This document shows, one piece after another, positions 1 to 6,855 of a stretch of 45,662 bases of DNA (within the stretch, counting starts at the first letter, position 1; each line of letters opens with the position of its first letter). The stretch spans positions 1-45,662 of the forward strand of contig JAFONM010000019.1 of the NCBI GenBank assembly GCA_017418445.1, given 5' to 3'. Below the pieces are notes generated by a model. It was not told where the DNA came from. It saw only the letters and a list, made by a program, of their open reading frames with translations, and did no database searches. A program made the position numbers and the translations under genes. The DNA comes from Kiritimatiellia bacterium. Lineage in GTDB: Bacteria; Verrucomicrobiota; Kiritimatiellia; RFP12; UBA1067.

Positions 1-569
1 ACGGCGGCAAGTGGAAGCCGCTCCAGTATCTCGCCAAGCGCTTCTTCGAGCCGGTGCACGTGACGCTCTCGCCTGACGGTATGGTCAAGGTGATCAATGA
101 CACCGACAAGCGCGTCGAAGGGAAGGTTGTTGCGGTGTTCCACGGCTTTGACGGCAAGAACGAAGAAGTCGTAGTCGGCAACGACAAGGCCAAGCAGGTT
201 GGCATCGCTGTCGGCGCGAACTATGCCGCGGCGGTCGGCAAGATCACGCCTCGCGACGACGCTGTTCTCGAACTCCGGTTTGGCGATTCAGTAAACTTCC
301 CCGTTCGCGCGAACTACAAGGGCGATCTTCCGAAGGCGAACGTCAAGGCCGAGATCAATGGCTTCAAGGTGACGCTCGAGACCGACAAGCCGGCGTTCTG
401 GGTGTGGATGAACGTGAAGGGGATCCGCGGCGAATTTGACGACAACGCCATCACGCTCGTTCCAGGGCAGAAGCGCGTCTTCACATTCGAGCCCGCCGAC
501 AAGGCGACGACTCCGGAGGCGTTCAAGTCCGCTTTCGCCGTCACTCACCTCGTTGAAATCTGCAAATGA
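1..569 (+). CDS. GH2 beta-mannosidase-like glycoside hydrolase, C-terminal part (5' truncated by window)
   Basis: The reading frame is open from base 3 and stops at TGA 567-569; the catalytic domain lies outside the window. The first visible residues (KWKPLQYLAKRFFEPV) match the linker that follows the TIM barrel in GH2 beta-mannosidases, where a conserved Trp-Lys-x-Leu-x-Tyr segment leads into two C-terminal immunoglobulin-like beta-sandwich domains. The rest of the visible part alternates short beta-strand-like stretches, as expected for such domains. The family hydrolyses terminal beta-1,4-mannose in mannan or glycoprotein glycans. The exact specificity cannot be read from this tail, and another GH2 activity is possible. 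It is followed by a 139-base gap holding the dciA promoter, so it is probably the last gene of its own unit. Confidence 0.72.
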   Translation, partial: GGKWKPLQYLAKRFFEPVHVTLSPDGMVKVINDTDKRVEGKVVAVFHGFDGKNEEVVVGNDKAKQVGIAVGANYAAAVGKITPRDDAVLELRFGDSVNFPVRANYKGDLPKANVKAEINGFKVTLETDKPAFWVWMNVKGIRGEFDDNAITLVPGQKRVFTFEPADKATTPEAFKSAFAVTHLVEICK

Positions 570-577
570 CCATACTC

Positions 578-605
578 GCGTCCATAAGGTTGGAGGGTCG
601 GACGC
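578..605 (+). terminator. weak stem-loop after the GH2 gene
   Basis: GCGTCC at 578-583 is complementary to GGACGC at 600-605, with a 16-base loop, and is followed by TTCTGG rather than a clean T-run. It lies 8 bases after the stop codon. The place fits a terminator, but the stem is short and the U-tract poor. Confidence 0.3.
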
Positions 606-667
606 TTCTGGATATGTTTCTGCCATATCATGCTTTCCGTGCATTTGTTTGACGGCACGGGCCTGCA

Positions 668-697
668 TTGCGGCAGCGGGCGGAGATTTGGTATAAT
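668..697 (+). promoter_or_regulatory. dciA promoter (extended -10, near-leaderless)
   Basis: TATAAT at 692-697 is preceded directly by TGG (689-691), an extended -10 element, and by a -35-like TTGCGG at 668-673 with an 18-base spacer. With a usual start 6-7 bases after the box, the mRNA would begin about 5 bases before ATG 709. The 12-base core TTTGGTATAATA recurs before nnrD, fumA, glf and fmt. Confidence 0.75.
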
Positions 698-708
698 AGC
701 CGCCGGAA

Positions 709-1056
709 ATGGACTATGTAGACGAGTTCGGGGTTCCGTTGCCGCATTGGAAACCCCTTGCGCCGGAAGAACGCGGACGACACGCGACGTTCGGATCCGC
801 TGTGGATGCCGCGGTCAAGGACCTTTCGACCGAGCATAACGACTTCTTCGACTCCCTTGCCGACGTCTGGTCGAGACTTTTCCCCAACTGTCCCGCCCGT
901 CCAGGACGCTACGAGGACGGCAGGATATTCCTCTACGTCAGGAGCGCGCCGGCGCTGTTCTCGTTCCGTCCGAAGCTCCCCGCGGTGAAGCGCAGGCTCG
1001 CCGAGCTTCCCGGCGCGCCGAAACGCATCGACTTGATTCTGGAGATACGGAAATGA
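709..1056 (+). CDS. dciA: DciA-like (DUF721) protein, DnaB helicase loader/operator
   Basis: This 115-residue protein has the DUF721 pattern: an N-terminal helical part, a Trp-containing helix (DVWSRLFP, about residues 52-59), then a short strand set (DGRIFLYVRSAPALFSF) and a final helix ending with IDLILEIRK. DciA is the ancestral bacterial replicative-helicase loader, which interacts with DnaB; phage-derived DnaC or DnaI replaced it in some lineages. The length is at the short end for the family. The ATG is chosen because the promoter box ends 11 bases upstream. The stop overlaps the next start by ATGA, so it is coupled to the peptide-binding protein. The family call rests on pattern recognition and the sequence is divergent. 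Confidence 0.68.
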   Translation: MDYVDEFGVPLPHWKPLAPEERGRHATFGSAVDAAVKDLSTEHNDFFDSLADVWSRLFPNCPARPGRYEDGRIFLYVRSAPALFSFRPKLPAVKRRLAELPGAPKRIDLILEIRK

Positions 1057-2540
1057 GCCTCGTCGCTGCCGTGCTCGTAGCGGCGACGTTCACGCGTTCG
1101 CTGGAGCGGGTCAATTCGATGGACCCGATAATGTCGCAGTCCGCATACGACGCCCGCGCCGTCCGGCTCGTCTACGAGACTCCGCTCGAGATAGACTACG
1201 AGGCGCGTCCGTACAGGCTTGCACCAGGGCTCTGCGAACTCCCCGAGGTTTCGTCCGACGGACTCGTCTACACCTTAAGAGTCAGGCCGGATTCCCCCGT
1301 CACGGCGACGGACGTCAAGGATTCGCTCGAGCGACTGCGCGACGTGGACGGCAGGCACGGCTCGCTCGGCAGGTGGACGATGCGGTCCGTCGAGTCGATC
1401 GAAGCCGGTCCGGAATCCGACAGGCTGACCATTCGCCTCAAGTCGAGGCAGCACGTATTCCCGTGGTTCCTCGCAATGAGCTATGCTGCGGTCCACAGGG
1501 AGACGGGTCCGTACCGTCTCGCCTCGTGGTGGCGGAACCACGAGATGACATTCGAGAGGAATCCTTCGTGGCGCGGATGGAAGGATAATCCGAAAGGATT
1601 CGACAGGATCCGCTATCTCGTCGTCGACGATCCGTCGACACAGTGGCTGATGTTCCTTTCCGGGGAGATTGACTGCCTCGACGCGATCGCACGCGACAAC
1701 TGGGGCGCGGTAATGAGCGCGGACGGGAAGCTCGACACGCGACTCGCCGCATCCGGCGTCGAGCTGCACGGCGGGTTTCCGGCGCTGGAGGTCCGCTACA
1801 TCGGAATGAACATGCGCGACAGGACGCTCGGAGGCAACAGGAAACTGCGGCAGGCGATTTCGTGCGCGTTCGATTTTCCGACATGGAGGCGCTTCTACTG
1901 CAATTCGATAGATCCCGTCAACGGACCGGTTCCTGACGGCGTTGCGGGCAAGCTCGAGCGTCCTTCGCCGTACGCATGGAATATCGAGAAGGCCAGGCGA
2001 CTTATCGCGGAAGCGGGATATCCCGACGGGATGGATCCGAAGACGGGGCGCCGACTCGTCCTCACGCTTTCCATCGGACGTCCGACGCAGGACAGCCGCG
2101 AGGCGGGGGAACTGCTCGTCAGCTTCTTCGCGAAGATCGGGGTGAAGCTCGAGTTGAGGTTCCAGACGTGGGCGGCTTTCCTTGGCGCGGTAAACAACGG
2201 GGACTGCCAGCTCTACCAGATGGCGTGGGTGGGGGACTATCCGGACGCCGAGAACTTCCTCCAGCTCTTCCATTCCAGGAACGTAAGTCCGGGCGCGAAC
2301 CACTCATGCTATGAAAATCCCGAATACGACGCCGAGTACGACGCGGCGATGGCGGCGTCGACGGAGGAGGAGCGCAACTCGCACTGGTTCAGGTGTCAGG
2401 AGATACTGCAGGAGGACTGCCCCTGGATATTCACCCATGTCACCAAGAATTATTCGCTTGTTCGCTCGCGCGTGAAGAACCACATTCCGAGCGACTTCCC
2501 GTACGGAGAGGAGATACATCTGTGGACGGAGGAAAAATGA
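1053..2540 (+). CDS. ABC-type peptide/solute-binding protein (SBP_bac_5 family), orphan
   Basis: The protein has 495 residues and the family 5 extracellular solute-binding fold typical of OppA and DppA. Recognisable parts are the N-terminal MDPIMSQSAYDARAVRLVYETPLEID segment region (in shortened form the usual 'LDP..s....v..lYEtL'), SSDGLVYTLRVRPD, YPDGMDPKTGRRLVLTLSI and AWVGDYPDAENFLQLFHS near the C-terminus. Such proteins bind oligopeptides or similar ligands in the periplasm and pass them to an ABC permease. The N-terminus is hydrophobic (SLVAAVLVAATF) but lacks basic residues before it, so export is uncertain. No permease or ATPase gene lies nearby, which makes it an orphan. It begins in the ATGA overlap with dciA, and its TGA overlaps the tsaB start. 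Confidence 0.85.
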   Translation: MSLVAAVLVAATFTRSLERVNSMDPIMSQSAYDARAVRLVYETPLEIDYEARPYRLAPGLCELPEVSSDGLVYTLRVRPDSPVTATDVKDSLERLRDVDGRHGSLGRWTMRSVESIEAGPESDRLTIRLKSRQHVFPWFLAMSYAAVHRETGPYRLASWWRNHEMTFERNPSWRGWKDNPKGFDRIRYLVVDDPSTQWLMFLSGEIDCLDAIARDNWGAVMSADGKLDTRLAASGVELHGGFPALEVRYIGMNMRDRTLGGNRKLRQAISCAFDFPTWRRFYCNSIDPVNGPVPDGVAGKLERPSPYAWNIEKARRLIAEAGYPDGMDPKTGRRLVLTLSIGRPTQDSREAGELLVSFFAKIGVKLELRFQTWAAFLGAVNNGDCQLYQMAWVGDYPDAENFLQLFHSRNVSPGANHSCYENPEYDAEYDAAMAASTEEERNSHWFRCQEILQEDCPWIFTHVTKNYSLVRSRVKNHIPSDFPYGEEIHLWTEEK

Positions 2541-3145
2541 CGATCCTGGTGGTGGACCGCTCGACGGAGACGCAGTCCGCGGCGCTGGTCGAGGACGGAC
2601 GCATCGTTTCTGCAACGACAATCGAGGGAACTGATTCGCGCAGCGGCGAATGGGTTCCGAAGGTATGGGAATTCATGTCGGGCTGCAGACCGTCGCGCAT
2701 AGTTGTCGGAACCGGCCCCGGATCGTTCGCCGGGATTCGCGCGGCCCTTGCCTTTGCGCAGGGAATCGCCCTTGGATCGGGAGCGGAGGTCCTGGGACTT
2801 CCCTCGCCGTGCTCGTGTGCGCGTCAAGACGAACCCGTCGCCGTCGTCGGCGATGCGCGCAGGGGGAAGTTCTGGATCGCGCTCTTCGACGGATTCTCGC
2901 TCGCGACGCCGATATTCCAGGTGGAGGAGGCGGATCTCCCGAAACGCGTCCCGCAGTCCGCCAAGGTGTTCACCCCGGATGCCAAGCGCATCGGCGGGAA
3001 GCTCGCCGAGATGTTCGGGGACCGCTACGACGAGAAGGGCGGGGTGCCGACGGCGGAAGGGCTCGCGAAGGCGTTCCTGGCAAATTCAAGACTCCTTGTT
3101 TCGGAGCCGCTGCCGATCTACCTGAATCCGGCTGTCAGGGACTGA
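2537..3145 (+). CDS. tsaB: tRNA threonylcarbamoyladenosine biosynthesis protein TsaB
   Basis: TsaB is the inactive ASKHA-fold partner of TsaD in making the universal t6A37 modification of ANN-decoding tRNAs. The 202-residue protein begins MTILVVDRSTE (usual 'iLaiDTS') and holds the family signature GPGSFAGIRAALAFAQGIA at about residues 57-75. The Thr normally seen in GPGSFTG is Ala here. ATG 2537 is chosen because it sits 3 bases after a good GGAGGA (2528-2533) and overlaps the upstream TGA; the frame stays open further upstream but that part is shadow of the preceding gene. The gene lies between an orphan peptide-binding protein and a permease, with no other t6A gene in view. Confidence 0.9.
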   Translation: MTILVVDRSTETQSAALVEDGRIVSATTIEGTDSRSGEWVPKVWEFMSGCRPSRIVVGTGPGSFAGIRAALAFAQGIALGSGAEVLGLPSPCSCARQDEPVAVVGDARRGKFWIALFDGFSLATPIFQVEEADLPKRVPQSAKVFTPDAKRIGGKLAEMFGDRYDEKGGVPTAEGLAKAFLANSRLLVSEPLPIYLNPAVRD

Positions 3146-3151
3146 CGTTCG

Positions 3152-4099
3152 ATGGACAGTCTTCTTACGGTAGCGACGCAGGTCGGGATCCTCTTCGCGC
3201 TGATGTCCGTCGGTTTCGTCGCGCGCAAGACGAGGCTCCTGGGCGACGCGGCGATAAAGGGGTTTGTCGATTTCCTCGTCGTAGTGGTGACGCCGGCACT
3301 CGTGATTCATGCGTTCGAGCGTCCGTTCGACTCCTCGATGCTCTGTTCGCTTGCGCTTGCATTCGCATTCGCCATCGGCGGACATTTCGTCGCGATCGTG
3401 CTCGCCACCGCGTTCCTCCGTCATCGCAGCGCTCCGACCGAGAACGTCCTGAAGGTCGCCGCGGTGTTCTCCAACGCCGGGTTCATGGGCATCCCCCTCG
3501 AGTATGCTCTCTTCGGGAGCGAAGGCGTGTTCTACGGAGTCGTCTACGTGGGCGTCTTCAACATCGTGATGTGGAGCTGGGGATACTGCACGATGAGGGG
3601 TGTCCCGCCGAGTCGGATCGGAAGGGGAGAGGCGAGGATGATCCTGGTCAATCCGGGAACGGCGGGTCTCGCGATCGGACTCCCTATCTTCTTCGCTTCG
3701 GTCAACCTGCCGCAGGTAATCGACGTTCCCGTGAAGTGCCTTGCTGACATCAACACTCCGCTCGCGATGGTCGTGATAGGATATCACCTCGCAGGAGCGA
3801 AGGCGGGTCCGATACTGAGGACGCCGATGGCCTGGGCCGCGGCGGCGTTTCGCCTCGTTGGGTATCCGCTCATGATGATCGGCGCGTTCTCGGTCGTCGG
3901 ACGTTTCGTCTTCCTCGACCGCACGATGTGCCTCGCGCTCGTCGTCTCGTCCGCGGCGCCTGTTGCGGCTCTCACGGCAATGCTGGCGGCGAAGTACGGG
4001 AGCGACGTCGACATGTCCGTCGGACTCGTCAGCGGGACGACTCTCCTCTCGATTGCTACGATGCCTCCCGTCATCGCCTTCGCAATGCATGTCCTCTAA
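3152..4099 (+). CDS. AEC-family (auxin efflux carrier-like) transporter
   Basis: The 315-residue integral membrane protein has about ten hydrophobic segments in two halves. The N-terminal half shows ALMSVGFVARKTRLL and the FVDFLVVVVTPALVIHAF motif, and a middle part has VFSNAGFMGIPLEYALFG, the classic 'sNtgflGiPl' helix break of AEC permeases. The C-terminal half repeats the pattern with PLAMVVIGYHLAG. Bacterial members export or exchange malonate, malate or other organic anions; the substrate cannot be told from sequence. It starts 6 bases after tsaB and closes this operon. Confidence 0.87.
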   Translation: MDSLLTVATQVGILFALMSVGFVARKTRLLGDAAIKGFVDFLVVVVTPALVIHAFERPFDSSMLCSLALAFAFAIGGHFVAIVLATAFLRHRSAPTENVLKVAAVFSNAGFMGIPLEYALFGSEGVFYGVVYVGVFNIVMWSWGYCTMRGVPPSRIGRGEARMILVNPGTAGLAIGLPIFFASVNLPQVIDVPVKCLADINTPLAMVVIGYHLAGAKAGPILRTPMAWAAAAFRLVGYPLMMIGAFSVVGRFVFLDRTMCLALVVSSAAPVAALTAMLAAKYGSDVDMSVGLVSGTTLLSIATMPPVIAFAMHVL

Positions 4100-4144
4100 C
4101 CGCGCTTCACCAACCACCGACCAATAACCTCCAACTTGGCCATC

Positions 4145-4174
4145 TTGCCCTTTGGGCGGCAAGTATGATATAAT
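4145..4174 (+). promoter_or_regulatory. secG promoter
   Basis: TATAAT at 4169-4174 is preceded by TGA (extended -10 form) and by TTGCCC at 4145-4150, spacer 18. A small inverted repeat (CTTGCC 4144-4149 with GGCAAG 4158-4163, inner GCCC/GGGC) covers the -35 box and could be an operator. Unlike the leaderless group, the start codon lies 34 bases further on behind a GGAGA at 4196-4200. Confidence 0.7.
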
Positions 4175-4208
4175 ATGTGGAAATCCTAAAAAACCGGAGA
4201 ATCTAGAA

Positions 4209-4622
4209 ATGGTAGTCCTTAAAGTGATCCTTTACGTTGTCGAAGTCCTCGTGTGCCTGCTTCTGGGCCTTATCGTGATGCTGCAGAAGCCGAAGGAAGG
4301 CGGACTTGGAGGAGCGTTCGGCGGCGGAGCCCTCGAGGCGTCGCTCGGTGCCGACGCCGGCAACATCCTCATCAAGGCGACTGCGATACTCGGCGCGATC
4401 TTCCTCGCCAACACGCTCTTTCTCGCGAAGATCACCTCTACCGCGACTTCCGTCGCGGGGGACGCTCCCGTAGCAGCGGCGCCCGCGCAGCAGCAGGCTC
4501 CCGCCACGCCGACAGCCCAGGCTCCGGCAGCTCCCGCGGCTCCCGCGGCGCCTGCAATTCCCGCGGCGCCTGCCGCGCCTGCCGCACCTGCCGCGCCCGC
4601 AGCCCCGACTCCTGCCAACTGA
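4209..4622 (+). CDS. secG: preprotein translocase subunit SecG with Ala/Pro-rich tail
   Basis: SecG is the small auxiliary subunit of the SecYEG channel. Residues 1-75 carry the whole family: a first membrane helix (VILYVVEVLVCLLLGLIVML), the loop QKPKEGGLGGAFGGG that is diagnostic for SecG, and a second helix (ATAILGAIFLANTLFLAKI). The remaining 60 residues form a low-complexity tail built of repeated PAA units. The total of 137 residues compares with roughly 75-110 for common SecG. ATG 4209 was chosen over an upstream in-frame start because GGAGA precedes it and the promoter lies within the longer frame. Seventeen bases separate it from the epimerase gene. Confidence 0.93.
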   Translation: MVVLKVILYVVEVLVCLLLGLIVMLQKPKEGGLGGAFGGGALEASLGADAGNILIKATAILGAIFLANTLFLAKITSTATSVAGDAPVAAAPAQQQAPATPTAQAPAAPAAPAAPAIPAAPAAPAAPAAPAAPTPAN

Positions 4623-4638
4623 TTTCGGGGAGGGGGGA

Positions 4639-5682
4639 ATGAAGGTTCTTGTCACCGGCGGCTCCGGATTCCTCGGCATCAACCTCATACGCTTCCTTCG
4701 CGAGAAGGGCGTCGAGGAGATACGCGTACTCGACATAGCGGACTTTGACTATCCCGAGAAGAACGAGCCCTGGCTCAAGTTCACGAAAGGCGACGTCCGC
4801 GACATTCCCGCGGTCGAGAAGACAACAGAGGGCTGCGACATCGTCGTGCACTGCGCCGCCGCGCTTCCGCTCTACTCCGAGGAGGACATCCGCACGACCG
4901 AGGTCGACGGATGCCGCAACGTCCTCAACGCCGCGCGCAAGTACAACCTCGACCGCATGATCCAGATTTCGTCGACTGCCGTCTACGGCGTCCCGAAGAA
5001 ACACCCGATCTACGAGACGGACCCGATGATCGGCGTCGGACCATACGGACACGCCAAGATCGACGCGGAGAACATCTGCCGCGAGGCCATCAAGGACGGC
5101 TACTGCGTTTCCATCATCCGTCCCAAGAGTTTCATCGGCCCGGAGCGCCTCGGCGTCTTCGCGCTCTTCTACGACTGGGCGTACACCGGACACGGCTTCC
5201 CCATGATCGGTTCCGGAAACAACCGCTACCAGCTCATGGACGTCGACGACCTCGACCACGCGATCTGGAACGCGATGACGTATCCCAGGGACGTCGTCAA
5301 CACCGAGTTCAACATCGGCGCGAAGGAATTCACGACGATGAAGGAGGACTACCAGGCGGTCCTCGACCGTGCCGGACACGGCAAGAAGATCCGCGGCATG
5401 CCCGTGAAGCCTCTCATCTTCATCCTTCGCATACTGGAGAAGCTGCACCTCTCGCCGCTCTATCCGTGGGTCTACGAGACGGCGTCGACCGATTCCTTCG
5501 TGTCCATCGAGAAGGCGGAGAAGCTCCTCGGCTACAAGCCGCAGTATTCCAACAAGCAGGCGCTCGTCAGGAACTACGACTGGTACGTCGCCCACCTCGA
5601 CGAGTTCAAGGGCAAGAGCGGCGTCTCGCACCGTGTCCCGTGGAAGCAGGGTCTCCTCGCCTGTGCGAAGTGGTTCTTCTAG
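4639..5682 (+). CDS. NAD-dependent epimerase/dehydratase (extended SDR, sugar nucleotide)
   Basis: A 347-residue extended short-chain dehydrogenase. The Rossmann motif is TGGSGFLG (residues 6-13), the active site has ISSTAVYG and Tyr136-Gly-His-Ala-Lys140 (YxxxK), followed by IIRPKSFIGPER. A C-terminal substrate domain closes with helices rich in basic and aromatic residues. Such enzymes epimerise, reduce or dehydrate NDP-sugars for cell-surface glycans. The following gene, 2 bases on, is a glycosyltransferase, which supports a role in glycan assembly. The exact sugar is unknown. A clean GGGGAGGGG precedes the ATG. Confidence 0.85.
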   Translation: MKVLVTGGSGFLGINLIRFLREKGVEEIRVLDIADFDYPEKNEPWLKFTKGDVRDIPAVEKTTEGCDIVVHCAAALPLYSEEDIRTTEVDGCRNVLNAARKYNLDRMIQISSTAVYGVPKKHPIYETDPMIGVGPYGHAKIDAENICREAIKDGYCVSIIRPKSFIGPERLGVFALFYDWAYTGHGFPMIGSGNNRYQLMDVDDLDHAIWNAMTYPRDVVNTEFNIGAKEFTTMKEDYQAVLDRAGHGKKIRGMPVKPLIFILRILEKLHLSPLYPWVYETASTDSFVSIEKAEKLLGYKPQYSNKQALVRNYDWYVAHLDEFKGKSGVSHRVPWKQGLLACAKWFF

Positions 5683-5684
5683 AG

Positions 5685-6812
5685 ATGAAGATACTTCAGG
5701 TCCTACCGGCCCTCGAGCAGGGCGGCGTCGAGCGCGGCACGATTGAAATCGCGACCGCGCTTTCAGTCGCGGGCGTGCCGAGCGCCGTCGCGAGCGCCGG
5801 CGGACGTCTCGTCAGGGAGCTGGAGTCCCTCGGGGTCGAGCACTTCACACTCCCGCTCGCGTCGAAGAATCCCTTCGTCGTGCGGCGCAACGCCATCAGG
5901 CTCGCGAAGATCGCGAAGGAGGGCGGCTTCACGCTGATGCACGTGCGTTCCCGCGCGCCGGCATGGAGCGTGCGCACCGCCTCGAGGCTTTCGGATGTTC
6001 CGTTCATCTCCACGTGGCACGGACTCTACGGCACGAGGCCAAGGTGGCTCAAGATTCCGTACAACCGCGTGATGCTCTCCGGCTTGAAGACCATCGCCGT
6101 CTCGGACTGCGTAAGGGACCACATCATTTCCGTCTACGGCGCCGACCCGGAGAAGATCGTCCGGATCCACCGCGGAGCGGACGTGGGGACGTTCCGTCCG
6201 GACGCGGTGTCCGCCGAATCCGCCGCGGAAATGAAGTCTTCGCTCGGCTTCGCGCCCGAGACCCCCGTAATCACTCTTCCCGCAAGGCTCACCTTCTGGA
6301 AGGGACAGAAGGACCTTCTCGCGGCTCTCGGAATGATGAACCATTCGGACGTCGGCGTACTGCTTGTCGGTTCCGACCAGGGACGCACCGCCTATTCAGA
6401 CGAACTGAAGGCCATGGCGGCAAGGCTTCCGGAAGGGAAGAAGGTCGTCTTTCTCGACCATTCGGACGAGATGCCTCGCATCTACGCGATGAGCGAGGTG
6501 GTCGTGAGCGCCTCGTCCGCCCAGCCGGAAGCTTTCGGAAGAGTCATTCCGGAGGCCCAGGCGATGGGACGGCTGGTCGTCGGGACTGCGCACGGAGGGG
6601 CGTGCGAGACGATTTCCGACGGCGAGACGGGGTTCCTCGTCCCGCCCGCGGATCCGGCGAAACTGGCGGAAACTCTCGACAAGGTGCTTGATCTCCCCGA
6701 AAACGAGAAGTCCCGCATCGCATCAGCCGCCGTAGAGTCCGTCAGGACCAGCTTTTCGGTCGAGCGGATGTGTGCAAAGACGCTGGAATTATACCGCTCC
6801 GTTTGTGGCTGA
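5685..6812 (+). CDS. GT4-family glycosyltransferase
   Basis: The 375-residue GT-B enzyme opens with MKILQVLPALEQGGVERGT, the typical GT4 start in which the GGVE loop contacts the acceptor. The C-terminal Glycos_transf_1 domain has PARLTFWKGQKDLLAAL and the EAFGRVIPE segment, an E-x7-E motif that binds the nucleotide-sugar donor. It retains the sugar's anomeric configuration, and probably adds a sugar to a lipid-linked or surface glycan on the cytoplasmic side. ATG 5685 directly follows the epimerase TAG. The stop TGA at 6810-6812 lies just upstream of the fhs promoter. Acceptor and donor are not known. Confidence 0.88.
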   Translation: MKILQVLPALEQGGVERGTIEIATALSVAGVPSAVASAGGRLVRELESLGVEHFTLPLASKNPFVVRRNAIRLAKIAKEGGFTLMHVRSRAPAWSVRTASRLSDVPFISTWHGLYGTRPRWLKIPYNRVMLSGLKTIAVSDCVRDHIISVYGADPEKIVRIHRGADVGTFRPDAVSAESAAEMKSSLGFAPETPVITLPARLTFWKGQKDLLAALGMMNHSDVGVLLVGSDQGRTAYSDELKAMAARLPEGKKVVFLDHSDEMPRIYAMSEVVVSASSAQPEAFGRVIPEAQAMGRLVVGTAHGGACETISDGETGFLVPPADPAKLAETLDKVLDLPENEKSRIASAAVESVRTSFSVERMCAKTLELYRSVCG

Positions 6813-6838
6813 ATTTGCCATAACGGTCCGCCGAAATA

Positions 6839-6847
6839 TGGTATAAT
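6839..6847 (+). promoter_or_regulatory. fhs promoter (extended -10, leaderless type)
   Basis: TGG at 6839-6841 plus TATAAT at 6842-6847 ends 8 bases before ATG 6856, leaving at most about 2 leader bases. A TTGCCA at 6815-6820 is 21 bases away and too far to be a normal -35. No Shine-Dalgarno sequence can fit in this leader. Confidence 0.72.
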
Positions 6848-6855
6848 ATCGGGTC

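Noticed and set aside
4232..4618. Minus-strand Gly/Ala-rich frame opposite the secG tail
   Set aside because: It is the antisense image of the PAA repeats; no start site or neighbour supports it.
6813..6855. THF riboswitch upstream of fhs
   Set aside because: The predicted leader is only a few bases long, so no aptamer fits.
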